Origin: Parachitinimonas caeni
GTDB lineage: Bacteria; Pseudomonadota; Gammaproteobacteria; Burkholderiales; Chitinimonadaceae
Assembly: GCF_030129945.1 (NCBI RefSeq)
Contig: NZ_JARRAF010000015.1
Coordinates: forward strand, 1-64,000
Direction of reading: 5' to 3'
DNA length: 64,000 nt
Positions within the stretch are counted from its first letter, which is position 1. The number at the start of each line of letters is the position of its first letter. Shown here in pieces: positions 10,797-19,091 of this stretch. A program made the translations under genes and the position numbers. The notes under the pieces are model-generated. The model was not told the DNA's origin. It saw only the letters and a program-made list of their open reading frames with translations, and did not search any database.

Positions 10797-11537
10797 TCAC
10801 GAAATAAAGCCGCGCAGCTTGCTTTCGACGATGCGCGGGTTTTCGCCGCTGGCGATGGCGAAGATGCCCTCAATCAGCATTTCCCGACGTTTGACTTCCA
10901 TTGCGATCAAGGTCTTCAACTTGTTGGCGATCGGCAGGAACAACAGGTTGGCCGAACCTACGCCATAAATCGTTGCGACAAAAGCCACGGCGATACCTGA
11001 CCCGAGTTTGGAGGGGTCGGACAGGTTTTCCATCACATGAATCAACCCCATCACGGCGCCAAGAATGCCGATGGTCGGGGCGTAACCGCCGGCGGCTTCC
11101 CAGATTTTGGCGGCAGCACGGTGCTTGTCTTCGTAGACGTCTATTTCGACTTCCATCATGCGGCGGATGGCTTCGGGCTCGCCGCCATCCACCAGCATCT
11201 GCAAGCCGCGTTTGACAAAGGGGTCGCGCTCGGCCTGCATCGGCCCTTCCAGCGCCAGCAGGCCGCCTCGACGCGCGGTATTGCTCCAGCTCACCACCAC
11301 TTTGATCCAGGCTTCGTAGTCGCTATTCGGGGGCTGGAAAATCCAGCGTGCCATCCTGACGCCCGCCAGAAACTGGGGTCGGGTGCTTTGCAGCAAAACG
11401 GCCCCCAGTGTGCCGCCAATGACGATCATGAAGGCGGTTGCCTGCAGCAGGGAGCTGATGTGACCGCCTTCGAGGACCTGGCCGACGATGATGGCGATCA
11501 GGGCGGTCAGAATGCCGATTAGGCTCAGGATGTCCAT
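10797..11537 (-). CDS. motC: flagellar stator protein MotC (MotA/PomA family)
   Basis: 246 residues, inner membrane. Like other MotA/PomA proteins it has two N-terminal helices (residues 3-22 and 32-50), a cytoplasmic domain (about 70-145) that contacts the rotor, and two C-terminal helices (about 148-168 and 180-203; GGYAPTIGILGAVMGLIHVM, GSGIAVAFVATIYGVGSANL). It forms the ion channel of the stator together with a MotB/MotD partner. It follows fliA on the same strand, as in the Pseudomonas-type fliA...motCD arrangement, but no motD gene follows within the window, so the B-type partner must be elsewhere. Confidence 0.9.
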   Translation of the reverse strand: MDILSLIGILTALIAIIVGQVLEGGHISSLLQATAFMIVIGGTLGAVLLQSTRPQFLAGVRMARWIFQPPNSDYEAWIKVVVSWSNTARRGGLLALEGPMQAERDPFVKRGLQMLVDGGEPEAIRRMMEVEIDVYEDKHRAAAKIWEAAGGYAPTIGILGAVMGLIHVMENLSDPSKLGSGIAVAFVATIYGVGSANLLFLPIANKLKTLIAMEVKRREMLIEGIFAIASGENPRIVESKLRGFIS

Positions 11538-11601
11538 GAATGGGTGTTGGGCTTGTGTTTGTATTGGGTAAAGAGATGGGCTGGCTCACCATTTACGGTG
11601 C

Positions 11602-12345
11602 TTACCGGCCCACCCAGTCTTTCAGCCGGACTCTGAGCCGGCCGATGGCCTGGCTGTGTAGCTGACAGACGCGCGATTCCGACACGCCGAGCACAGCGCC
11701 GATTTCCTTCAGGTTGAGTTCCTGTTCGTAATACAGGGCCATGACCAGCTTTTCGCGTTCGGGCAAATACTCTATTCCTTCGATCAGTATGCGGCGAAAG
11801 TCCGTGTCAGCCAAGGTGTTGAAGGGGTTGGCATCGTGGTCGGCCACCAGCTGGTCGAGCCGTTCGCCGTCGTCATCGCCATCGAAGTCATCGTAATAGA
11901 TGAGCTGATGGCCGCGACATTCGCCAAGCATTTCCTGATAGGTCGCCAGCGGGATGCCCATGGCGTGGGCCATTTCGCTGTCATTGGGCTGTCGGCCCAG
12001 GGTCTGAGAGGTTTTCTGCAAGGCCGCTTCGATGTCACGCATATTGCGGCGGATATGCCGGGGTAGCCAGTCGGCATCACGCAGCTCATCCAGCATGGCG
12101 CCGCGAATACGCTGGCTGGCATAGGTCTCGAACTGGACTCCGGCCGTGGGGTCGAAATTGCGGGCAGCATCCATCAGCCCGATCAGGCCCGCCTGGACCA
12201 GATCGTTGACCTCAACGCTGGCGGGCAGCTTGCTGACCAGGTGATAGGCCATCCGCTTGACCAGCGGCGCGAATTCATCAACCCGTGCTTCAATCGGATC
12301 GACGGCATGCTGGCGGTAGAGGTCGATAGCTCGGGTAGGCGTCAT
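11602..12345 (-). CDS. fliA: flagellar sigma factor FliA (sigma-28)
   Basis: 247-residue RNA polymerase sigma factor for late flagellar and chemotaxis genes. Region 2 contains VEVNDLVQAGLIGLMDAARNF and FETYASQRIRGAMLDELRD, region 3 contains LGRQPNDSEMAHAMG, and region 4 ends with LKEIGAVLGVSESRVCQLH, the -35 recognition helix. Length is normal for FliA. The gene is first in line before motC. No other flagellar gene is adjacent, though flgA lies at 29182-29880. A sigma-28 promoter was not located in the gap before motC. Confidence 0.96.
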   Translation of the reverse strand: MTPTRAIDLYRQHAVDPIEARVDEFAPLVKRMAYHLVSKLPASVEVNDLVQAGLIGLMDAARNFDPTAGVQFETYASQRIRGAMLDELRDADWLPRHIRRNMRDIEAALQKTSQTLGRQPNDSEMAHAMGIPLATYQEMLGECRGHQLIYYDDFDGDDDGERLDQLVADHDANPFNTLADTDFRRILIEGIEYLPEREKLVMALYYEQELNLKEIGAVLGVSESRVCQLHSQAIGRLRVRLKDWVGR

Positions 12346-12529
12346 TACATGAAATCGGTTGAGGCGCCTGCATGGGGGCAGGCATTGCTTCTAATCAGGT
12401 TAGCAAGCAGCAAGCCCGGCGACAATCAGCCTTTGCGTAAGATTTTCAGTCGCTCGGCCTTCATCAGGCTGACGACGCTGCATTTTCCAGAGCCTGCTCT
12501 GTCGGGTTTCTGGCGGATACACGGCAAAA

Positions 12530-12560
12530 GCCGCACGGCGGGGAGATCAAGCCGTGCGGC
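12530..12560 (-). terminator. hairpin, probable terminator on the minus strand
   Basis: GCCGCACGGC / GCCGTGCGGC, a 10-bp stem with an 11-base loop, followed on the minus strand by TTTT. It would end transcription coming from the glycosidase-like gene, though it is about 200 bases after that stop codon. Confidence 0.55.
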
Positions 12561-12637
12561 CTTCAAGGGGTTGGGGGAGGGGGAATTTGCCATGCAGTTC
12601 AATTGCTTGGCAGATATTGCCGGAGTGGCTGAGTAGT

Positions 12638-12662
12638 GATTGCCCGGTCTGGCCGGGCAATC
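12638..12662. repeat. perfect 10-bp inverted repeat
   Basis: GATTGCCCGG / CCGGGCAATC with a 5-base loop. Second of three hairpins in this gap; no T-run. Confidence 0.6.
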
Positions 12663-12679
12663 CTTCCACGCAACGCTCT

Positions 12680-12700
12680 GGTTTGCTCAAAGAGCAAACC
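12680..12700. repeat. perfect 9-bp inverted repeat
   Basis: GGTTTGCTC / GAGCAAACC with a 3-base loop, 62 bases after the glycosidase-like stop codon on the minus strand. It may protect the mRNA end; no T-run. Confidence 0.6.
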
Positions 12701-12761
12701 GGGTGTGGTCGCGATTATTTTGTCAGCCGACTTCCTGCCGGTGAGACTGAGCGTCCGGGGA

Positions 12762-14732
12762 TCAGGGCACGCAGCCAGCCCACCAGCAGTCTCCCTTGCG
12801 ATAGGGCTGTATGGCTTTCCACTTGACCCAGTCATTGCTGAACTGCTGCTCCTTCAGACCCCAGGCGCCATATTGGCCGGGGGTGCCGATATGGTTGAAA
12901 AACAGATAGGTCTGCGCTTTTTCGTCGATCCACTTCTGCATGAATCGCGTATACGCTTTTGCCATGCGGGGATCTCGATTGGCGGCAATCAGTAAGGGTA
13001 CCCAGTTCTGGTCATTTTCAAGGGCGTTGGCATCTTCGTATTTGCCGCAGCTATCGCTATCTTGTGTTCCTGAGGCAACGCAAACCCATTCGCTGGGGAT
13101 TTTAACCAGATGCTGTCCGCCTTCGTAGGCGAACAAGGACAATCCTCTACTTTGGGCAAGAGCATAGCTGCTTTCGGTTCGCTTTCGCGATAGCTCAATC
13201 GCGCCGCCTTTCACAGAATCTTCAATCTTGCCAAGCAAGGGAGGGTCTATCGCATTACCTTTGGCATCTTCTCCCAGCAATTCTTCAAACACTTTGCTCA
13301 GGCCGCCATCTTTTTGGGTGTACCAGGTTTGACGGGCAGCTCGGACATCAGGATTGATACTGCTCAGATAGTCACCAAAGTAGGGGGCGATGGCCAAGGC
13401 GTCCATATAGTCGCTGCAGGGTTTGCCGCCTAAATCGGATTGGCTGGCCATGCTGCAATCCAGGTACTGACGAGCGAGGTCAGTCCACGATGCCTGGCCA
13501 TTCATGACGCACTTCACCCGCTTTGCCTCGGTGCCGAACTGGGACTTAACCAGCTGACAAACCTGGGTAGCCCGCAGCGCATGCCAATTCATACCGAGTT
13601 CCCAGGCTTCGTGCTTGTCGTCCCACTCTTTTCGGGCGACCTTGGCTTGGCCTTGTTCTACGTACCAGCCTGTGGCTGGGAACATGCCGTTCCAGGGTTC
13701 ATTGCCATATTCAAGGATCAGATCATGGCCGGGTGCCAGCATACGCTTGGCCAGCTGACCAAACTGGATGGCGAAGTCATCATCAATCTGCGGCGGGAGA
13801 TTGATCCAGGGGTCGGCGCCCGCGCTAGCGGCAAGGTCAAACATGGCGGTATAGGGGGCACCTTTGTTGCTTGCCCAGAAGGCGTGGCTATCCTGTGGCC
13901 GGTCTGCCCAACGGATCAAGGGCTGCACTTTAGGCGCCCAGGTCGCTGGATCGACATAACCATTGGTCATCCCCCAATCCATGAAACGCAAGGTGCGAAA
14001 CCCCTTCAGATCGGCCAAAAATGCTGGATGCCAGGTTTTCTGGCCCACGGTATCGGTAAATGGGACGAACGGCCCCGTCTTATCTGTGCACTTTGCGGCA
14101 CTGTCCGCATAGACCTCGGGCTTCTTGGCGCAGACGCCCCCTGGTGGTATGACACGGATATTGCGGAGGTAATTGGTCGGGTCGGTTTGGGTGATGCTGA
14201 TGAGCAAGCCTTCGTCACGGGTATTGCTGACGGTCACGACGTCTTTTCCTTGCTCCTGGCTGACAACGGTGAAATTCAGCCCATAGCTGATCTTGCCTTT
14301 GCCGTCATAAAGAATGGTGTAATTGCCTGCAACATGAGAGCGGTTGTTTTCCTGAAATAATAAAGCTGAAACATAGCGATATTTATCGGATGAGTTAGCA
14401 GTGGGCAGGCGTTTTACCCAGCCATTCTCATCGAGGTCCAATTTGTTTTGTTCGCCGGTATCCCAGTTCGCAATGACCTTGTTTTGATCACCTTCTGGTG
14501 CGCATTGAATTTCAACGGGCTGCCATTCTCCCCCGCATTGCGTTAACCATTTATCGGTCAGTTTAAATTGATCAATCGTCGGCAGAGCGGGGGAGTAATA
14601 GGCAATGCCCGAGAGATTCAACCCAACACCAGAGCGCGTCTGGGCGTGTGCGGAATTGCTGCCAAGACAGAGACCTGCCATGGCGAAAGCAATGCTGATG
14701 GCTTGGCATAAACGGCTTTCTGCTAAGAACAC
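12762..14732 (-). CDS. secreted glycoside-hydrolase-like protein (clan GH-A fold suspected)
   Basis: 656 residues with a signal peptide ending near residue 30 (CLGSNSAHA). An N-terminal part (31-200) with paired cysteines looks like a beta-sandwich. From about 235 a TIM-barrel-like domain follows. LEYGNEPWNGMF has the Asn-Glu-Pro typical of the acid/base position of clan GH-A (Glu345), and LFAYEGGQHL offers Glu537 as candidate nucleophile. This pattern is seen in bacterial proteins annotated as cellulose-binding or GH39/GH5-like, acting on extracellular polysaccharide. Substrate unknown. It stands alone, with hairpins downstream. Confidence 0.65.
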   Translation of the reverse strand: MFLAESRLCQAISIAFAMAGLCLGSNSAHAQTRSGVGLNLSGIAYYSPALPTIDQFKLTDKWLTQCGGEWQPVEIQCAPEGDQNKVIANWDTGEQNKLDLDENGWVKRLPTANSSDKYRYVSALLFQENNRSHVAGNYTILYDGKGKISYGLNFTVVSQEQGKDVVTVSNTRDEGLLISITQTDPTNYLRNIRVIPPGGVCAKKPEVYADSAAKCTDKTGPFVPFTDTVGQKTWHPAFLADLKGFRTLRFMDWGMTNGYVDPATWAPKVQPLIRWADRPQDSHAFWASNKGAPYTAMFDLAASAGADPWINLPPQIDDDFAIQFGQLAKRMLAPGHDLILEYGNEPWNGMFPATGWYVEQGQAKVARKEWDDKHEAWELGMNWHALRATQVCQLVKSQFGTEAKRVKCVMNGQASWTDLARQYLDCSMASQSDLGGKPCSDYMDALAIAPYFGDYLSSINPDVRAARQTWYTQKDGGLSKVFEELLGEDAKGNAIDPPLLGKIEDSVKGGAIELSRKRTESSYALAQSRGLSLFAYEGGQHLVKIPSEWVCVASGTQDSDSCGKYEDANALENDQNWVPLLIAANRDPRMAKAYTRFMQKWIDEKAQTYLFFNHIGTPGQYGAWGLKEQQFSNDWVKWKAIQPYRKGDCWWAGCVP

Positions 14733-14976
14733 TTTTGCCTCCTTGGTGAAAAATCAGACAATTTGGTCAAATCAAATAAAAGTCGTGCTGAACAGCTGCT
14801 TGTATCAATTTGTAAAAAGTGTTTTCTTGGGGAAAAATTCTTATTGTGATCCGGTCTGAATTTTCAGTGGCTAATCATATTGGCAAGGATTTATCCTGAA
14901 AACACCGCTCTGATTATTCAGTTGATAAAAAGTGTAAATACTGCAGAAAAGTTGGAGTCACGGGTAAGCCGGGGGA
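14733..14976. other. AT-rich intergenic region
   Basis: Sequence between the start of the glycosidase-like gene and the cysH terminator. It is AT-rich and should contain the promoter of the glycosidase-like gene, but no clear -35/-10 pair or operator was recognised. No gene seen. Confidence 0.4.
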
Positions 14977-15012
14977 CAAAAAAACGGCCACCCTGTGACA
15001 GGTGGCCGTTTC
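14977..15012 (-). terminator. Rho-independent terminator after cysH
   Basis: AACGGCCACC / GGTGGCCGTT, a 10-bp GC-rich stem, is followed on the minus strand by seven T. It lies 60 bases after the cysH stop codon. Confidence 0.85.
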
Positions 15013-15071
15013 TTGATGGACGATGATCTGCCACACCGGCGGCGGGCGCCACCAGCGCAGATTGTTGCCAA

Positions 15072-15758
15072 TCAGGCTTTCTTGATGTGCAGGCCGCACT
15101 CCTTGGTGTCCGGGTTCTCCCACCACCAGCGACCGGCGCGCACATCTTCTCCGACGGTGATTGAGCGGGTGCAGGGCGCGCAGCCGATCGACGGGTAATT
15201 GCGATCGTGCAAGGCGTTGTAAGGAATGCCACGCTCGCGGATATAGGCCCAGACTTCCTTCTCTGTCCACTCAATCAGCGGGTTGAATTTGTCGAGGCCG
15301 TTGTCCTTGTCGTACTCGTGATCGGTCAGATCGGTGCGGGTCGGCGATTGTTCGCGACGCAGACCGGTGATCCAGGCTTTCTTGCCGGAGAGCGCACGCT
15401 TGAGCGGCTCGATCTTGCGGATGCGGCAGCACTCTTTGCGCAAATCTACCGACTGATAAAAGGCATTGATGCCACTGCGGTTGACGAAGGCCTCTGTTGC
15501 CGCCGTATCGGGGAAAAACACCTTGATCGGTTGGGCGGGGTAACGCTCGCCGGTTTGTTGCATCAAGGTGTAGGTCTCGGCCGGCAGGCGGCCGGTATCG
15601 AGGCTGAAGATGTCAATCTTGACGCCCGCCTGGGCGATCAGGTCGGTAATGACCATGTCTTCGGCCCCCAGCGAGTTGGCGAATACGGCGGGGCTGAACT
15701 CGCTTTCGATCTTGCGTAGCAAGGTGATGGCAGCTTCGATTTTCAGATCAAGACTCAT
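15072..15758 (-). CDS. cysH: adenylylsulfate (APS) reductase, CysH family
   Basis: 228-residue cytosolic enzyme that reduces activated sulfate to sulfite in assimilation. The PP-loop fold begins with ANSLGAEDMV and SLDTGRLPAETY. Two cysteine pairs, CC in RKECCRIRK and CAPC in SIGCAPCTR, are the 4Fe-4S ligands that mark APS rather than PAPS reductases. The catalytic cysteine is in KECGLH near the C-terminus. It is downstream of a TauE-type permease and near cysB, its expected regulator. The rest of the sulfate pathway (cysD, cysN, cysI) is not in the window. Confidence 0.95.
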   Translation of the reverse strand: MSLDLKIEAAITLLRKIESEFSPAVFANSLGAEDMVITDLIAQAGVKIDIFSLDTGRLPAETYTLMQQTGERYPAQPIKVFFPDTAATEAFVNRSGINAFYQSVDLRKECCRIRKIEPLKRALSGKKAWITGLRREQSPTRTDLTDHEYDKDNGLDKFNPLIEWTEKEVWAYIRERGIPYNALHDRNYPSIGCAPCTRSITVGEDVRAGRWWWENPDTKECGLHIKKA

Positions 15759-15805
15759 GGTACTTACTCCATATCAATCAATAGTCGAGGTTGGGTGGGC
15801 TCGAA

Positions 15806-16582
15806 TCAAAAAGCCAGTCGGGCGCCAACGGTGGCGAGCATGACCGCGATGATCGGGCGCAGGGCCTGATCCGGGATGCGGCCGGTAAGATGGCTGCCCA
15901 GATAAATGCCAGGCAGGGAACCGCCAATCAGGTTGAGTAGCAACATCCAGTCAATATGGCCTAACGTGGAATGACCCAGTCCCGCTACCAGCGTCAGCGG
16001 TACGGCGTGGGCAATTTCGGTGCCGACGAGGCGGGATGCCGGTAATAAAGGAAACAGCAGGAACAGGGCCACGGTGCCCAATGCACCTGCACCGATCGAC
16101 GAGAGCGTCACCAGCACGCCAAGAAACACGCCAGTGATGAGTGTTGCGGCGTTGCGGCCAGCGGGTGACAGCAGGGAGCTGGCGCCTGCGTGTTGTTTGG
16201 TGAAGCGGGCAATCGGACCTTTGAAAATAATGGCCAGGGCAGTCAGCAGCAGGGCGATGCCCAGCGCGTGCTTGATCATGCCATCGAGCACGGCATTTGC
16301 CGGTTGCAGCAGGTGCATGCCATACAGCGTCAGCGCGGCGGCAGGTACGCTGCCCGCTGATAGCCAGGCAGTGATTCGCCAGTCGATATTGCCACGGCGA
16401 TGATGGACAAAAACGCCACCCGCTTTGGTAATCGCGGCGTAGAGCAGATCTGTGCCGACGGCCTTGGCAGGGGAGATGCCGAAGGCGAGCAGGATGGGCG
16501 TCATCAGCGAGCCGCCGCCGATACCGGTCAGACCAACAATGAAGCCGACCGCCAAGCCTGCAATGATGTAACCGATATCCAT
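15806..16582 (-). CDS. TauE/SafE-family (DUF81) sulfur-compound permease
   Basis: 258-residue integral membrane protein with about eight predicted helices and the family repeat motif near the start (GFIVGLTGIGGGSLMTPIL) and again around residue 165 (SSIGAGALGTVALFLLF). Members move sulfite, sulfonates or related anions across the inner membrane. It precedes cysH by 47 bases on the same strand and is divergent from cysB, so a role in sulfite or sulfate movement under CysB control is likely. The direction of transport cannot be told from sequence. Confidence 0.88.
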   Translation of the reverse strand: MDIGYIIAGLAVGFIVGLTGIGGGSLMTPILLAFGISPAKAVGTDLLYAAITKAGGVFVHHRRGNIDWRITAWLSAGSVPAAALTLYGMHLLQPANAVLDGMIKHALGIALLLTALAIIFKGPIARFTKQHAGASSLLSPAGRNAATLITGVFLGVLVTLSSIGAGALGTVALFLLFPLLPASRLVGTEIAHAVPLTLVAGLGHSTLGHIDWMLLLNLIGGSLPGIYLGSHLTGRIPDQALRPIIAVMLATVGARLAF

Positions 16583-16703
16583 GATTGATGTGCCAATTCA
16601 GGGCGAATTCGAAGAGTGCCCATGATAGCAACGGGGTCATATAATCCAGAAAGACTGATGTGTTAGACTTTTATAATGATCGGTTATTTAAATTGAGGAA
16701 GTC

Positions 16704-17636
16704 ATGAAGTTACAGCAGCTTCGTTATCTGGTTGAGGTCTCGAAACAAGGGCTCAACGTTTCTGATGCGGCTGAAAAGCTGCATACCTCGCAACCCGGCA
16801 TCAGCAAGCAGATTCGGTTGCTTGAGGACGAACTGGGCGTCAAGGTCTTTGTGCGCAATGGCAAGCGGGTGGTGGATGTAACCGAGCCTGGCCGACATAT
16901 CCTGGAAATTTCGGAACGTATCCTGCGTGAAGCCAATAATCTGCGCCGGGTAGCAGAGCAGTTTGTGCAGGAGGAAGAAGGTAGCCTGACCATTGCGACC
17001 ACGCATACCCAGGCTCGGTATGCCTTGCCGGATACCATCCGCAGCTTCTGCGAGCGCTATCCCAAAGTTCGCCTGTCGATCAAGCAGGGTAGCCCAACCC
17101 AGATCTGTGAGCTGGTGGTGGCGGGCGAGGCCGATATTGCGATTGCGACGGAAGGCATTGGCCAGTTTCCCGAGTTGGCGGCGCTTGATTGCTATCAATG
17201 GAATCGCAGTATCGTGGTGCCGGATGGGCATCCACTGTTAGCGCTGGATCGGCCGATTACCCTGGCAGATGTCGCGGCCTATCCGATTGTGACTTATGAC
17301 TTTGCATTTGCGGGCCGTTCCAAGATCAACCAGGCCTTCGAGAAGGAGGGGTTGACGCCGAATGTGGTGCTGACTGCGATTGATACCGACGTTATCAAGA
17401 CCTATGTGAATCTGGGGTTAGGGGTGGGCATCATTGCCACCATGGCGTTCGAGCCGTCGCGCGATATCGGGTTGAAGGCCATTGACGCATCCCACTTGTT
17501 TGAGGCTTCCACAACGCGCATCGGTCTGCGACGTGATGCTTATCTGCGTGGCTATACCTATGGCTTCATCGAACGTTTTGCCCCGCATCTGAAACGCCCG
17601 CTGGTCGAGGCCGCTCTCGGGCAGGATGAAGATTGA
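16704..17636 (+). CDS. cysB: CysB-type LysR regulator of sulfur assimilation
   Basis: 310 residues. The N-terminal helix-turn-helix (MKLQQLRYLVEVSKQGLNVS, TSQPGISKQIRLLEDELG) and the effector domain with EGSLTIATTHTQARYALP and KQGSPTQICELVVAGEADI closely follow CysB/Cbl proteins, which sense O-acetylserine/N-acetylserine and sulfate. It is transcribed away from the permease/cysH pair across a 121-base gap containing two TATAAT sequences (16640-16645, 16672-16677), the usual layout for autoregulated LysR genes and their targets. Confidence 0.94.
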   Translation: MKLQQLRYLVEVSKQGLNVSDAAEKLHTSQPGISKQIRLLEDELGVKVFVRNGKRVVDVTEPGRHILEISERILREANNLRRVAEQFVQEEEGSLTIATTHTQARYALPDTIRSFCERYPKVRLSIKQGSPTQICELVVAGEADIAIATEGIGQFPELAALDCYQWNRSIVVPDGHPLLALDRPITLADVAAYPIVTYDFAFAGRSKINQAFEKEGLTPNVVLTAIDTDVIKTYVNLGLGVGIIATMAFEPSRDIGLKAIDASHLFEASTTRIGLRRDAYLRGYTYGFIERFAPHLKRPLVEAALGQDED

Positions 17637-17677
17637 TTGCAGCACCTGCTGATTAATTGTTGCAAGTGGCTGACTTG

Positions 17678-17728
17678 GGCTCTGTAGATGTTTTGCTTCC
17701 GATCCGAAGACAAAATGTCAACAGCGCC
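17678..17728. repeat. 51-bp palindromic miniature of the dispersed element family
   Basis: The left arm starts GGCTCTGTAGATGTTTTG; the right arm ends CAAAATGTCAACAGCGCC. Each arm is a diverged copy of the terminal inverted repeat of the 380-bp elements at 41797 and 32216, joined without the internal part. It lies between the convergent cysB and DUF523 genes. Confidence 0.7.
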
Positions 17729-17775
17729 TTGGTTTCCAGATCCTCCTTGATAATCAAATTGGCGGGCCCGGATTG

Positions 17776-18270
17776 TTAGCTAAGCCCAGAGTCCAGAAAC
17801 ATCGCCAGCTGTTCCAGCTGGTGTTCATCGAATACGGCGATGCCGTGGGCACGTAGCAAGGCTGCAGTGACACCATCGCCAGCAGTCTTGCCACCGCTAA
17901 AGCTGCCATCGTAGATCTGACCTTGTCCGCAAGACGGGCTGCCTGACTTGAGCACCGCCGCCCGGCAGCCATGCAGGTGGGCGAGTTGCAGCGCCTGATT
18001 TGCGCCGGCCTGGAAAGCGGCGGTGAGGGCATTGCCTGTTTTGTCCACAACCCTGGCCTGACCTGCCCACACCGCAACGCCCCCGCCGCGACCGATGATC
18101 TCGGCCGGTTCTCGCGGGACTGGCAGGCCGCCGGCCATTTCCGGGCAGATGGCAATCAAGCGTCCTTCCTCCCACCACCGTTGCCATAGCGGATGCGGTA
18201 CCGGCACTGCTTGCGCGTTGTAGCGAACCGGCAAGCCATATAGGCAGGCGCTGACCAGGATTTTTTCCAT
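17776..18270 (-). CDS. DUF523-family protein
   Basis: 164-residue soluble protein. It begins MEKILVSACLYGLPVRYNA and contains ICPEMAGGLPVPREPAE and LKSGSPSCGQGQIYDG, the conserved cysteine-containing motifs of DUF523 (YbbK-like). The three conserved Cys could bind metal or a cofactor; no activity is known for certain. The ATG at 18270 is preferred over an overlapping TTG at 18273. It begins 3 bases after the upp stop, so it is translationally coupled to upp. Related domains are fused to thiouracil-desulfurising proteins, which would fit a link to uracil salvage, but that is inference. Confidence 0.85.
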   Translation of the reverse strand: MEKILVSACLYGLPVRYNAQAVPVPHPLWQRWWEEGRLIAICPEMAGGLPVPREPAEIIGRGGGVAVWAGQARVVDKTGNALTAAFQAGANQALQLAHLHGCRAAVLKSGSPSCGQGQIYDGSFSGGKTAGDGVTAALLRAHGIAVFDEHQLEQLAMFLDSGLS

Positions 18271-18273
18271 CAA

Positions 18274-18906
18274 TCAGCGCTGCTTGGTGCCGAAGATCTT
18301 GTCGCCAGCATCGCCCAGCCCCGGGATGATGTAACCGTGCTCGTTCAGGTGGGAGTCGATGGCTGCGGTGTAAATGTCCACCTCCGGGTGGGCGGTTTCA
18401 ACTGCCCGCAGCCCCTCTGGCGCAGCAACCAGTACCAGTGCCCGGATTGACTTGCAGCCAGCGCGTTTGAGCATGTCGATGGTTGCCACCATCGAGCCGC
18501 CGGTGGCCAGCATCGGGTCGATAATCAGCGCCATGCGTTCACCCAGATCGCCAACGAACTTTTCAAAATACGGCTCTGGCTGCAGGGTCTCCTCGTTACG
18601 GGATAGACCGACCACACTGATTTTGGCGCTGGGGATCATGTCCAGCACGCCGTCCAACATACCGATCCCTGCCCGCAGGATCGGTACTACCGTGACTTTC
18701 TTGCCCTTGATCTGCTGAATGGCCACCGGGCCGCACCAGCCTTCGATCGTGACCGTCTCCAGCGCGAAATCCTTGCTGGCTTCATAAGCCAGCAGGCGAC
18801 CGACTTCGCTGGTCAATTCACGGAATTTCTTGGTGCTGATATCGCCTTCGCGTAGCAAACCGACTTTATGCTGGACGAGGGGGTGGCTGACGAGGTGAAC
18901 GGCCAT
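18274..18906 (-). CDS. upp: uracil phosphoribosyltransferase
   Basis: 210 residues, normal length. It converts uracil and PRPP to UMP in pyrimidine salvage. Recognised by [19 protein letters not shown], the PRPP-binding segment [20 protein letters not shown], and the uracil-site end [16 protein letters not shown]. First gene of a two-gene operon with the DUF523 gene. A 52-bp palindromic repeat lies 53 bases upstream of its start. Confidence 0.96.
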   Translation of the reverse strand: MAVHLVSHPLVQHKVGLLREGDISTKKFRELTSEVGRLLAYEASKDFALETVTIEGWCGPVAIQQIKGKKVTVVPILRAGIGMLDGVLDMIPSAKISVVGLSRNEETLQPEPYFEKFVGDLGERMALIIDPMLATGGSMVATIDMLKRAGCKSIRALVLVAAPEGLRAVETAHPEVDIYTAAIDSHLNEHGYIIPGLGDAGDKIFGTKQR

Positions 18907-18959
18907 GAAGGTCTCTCTTGGAATGTTGGGGGATGGGCTTGACGGCTAGAGGAGATCTA

Positions 18960-19011
18960 GGCGCTGTTGACGGGTTGTTTCGCAATCCGGAAACAGCAGG
19001 TCAACAGAGCC
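18960..19011. repeat. 52-bp palindromic miniature with TA target duplication
   Basis: GGCGCTGTTGACGGG...CAGGTCAACAGAGCC, nearly palindromic and flanked on both sides by TA (18958-18959 and 19012-19013). The ends match those of the 380-bp element at 41797-42176. It consists of little more than two terminal repeats head to head, inserted between the divergent upp and DUF2807 genes. Confidence 0.75.
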
Positions 19012-19091
19012 TAGTTTGCCATACCGGCGGTCGGTTTACTGTGCATGCTGGTTTGCCGGCATACTGGCAGGGATAACAAAGGGAGCTCACT

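Larger units (their letters stand above)
12346..12761. other. intergenic region with three hairpins
   Basis: 416 bases between the glycosidase-like gene and fliA. It contains three separate perfect inverted repeats listed individually (12530-12560, 12638-12662, 12680-12700). The end nearest 12345 should carry the fliA promoter. Small ORFs here lack start signals and family resemblance. Confidence 0.6.

Noticed and set aside
10579-10800. GTG frame overlapping the motC stop, considered as motD
   Set aside because: It lacks the membrane helix and peptidoglycan-binding domain of MotB/MotD.
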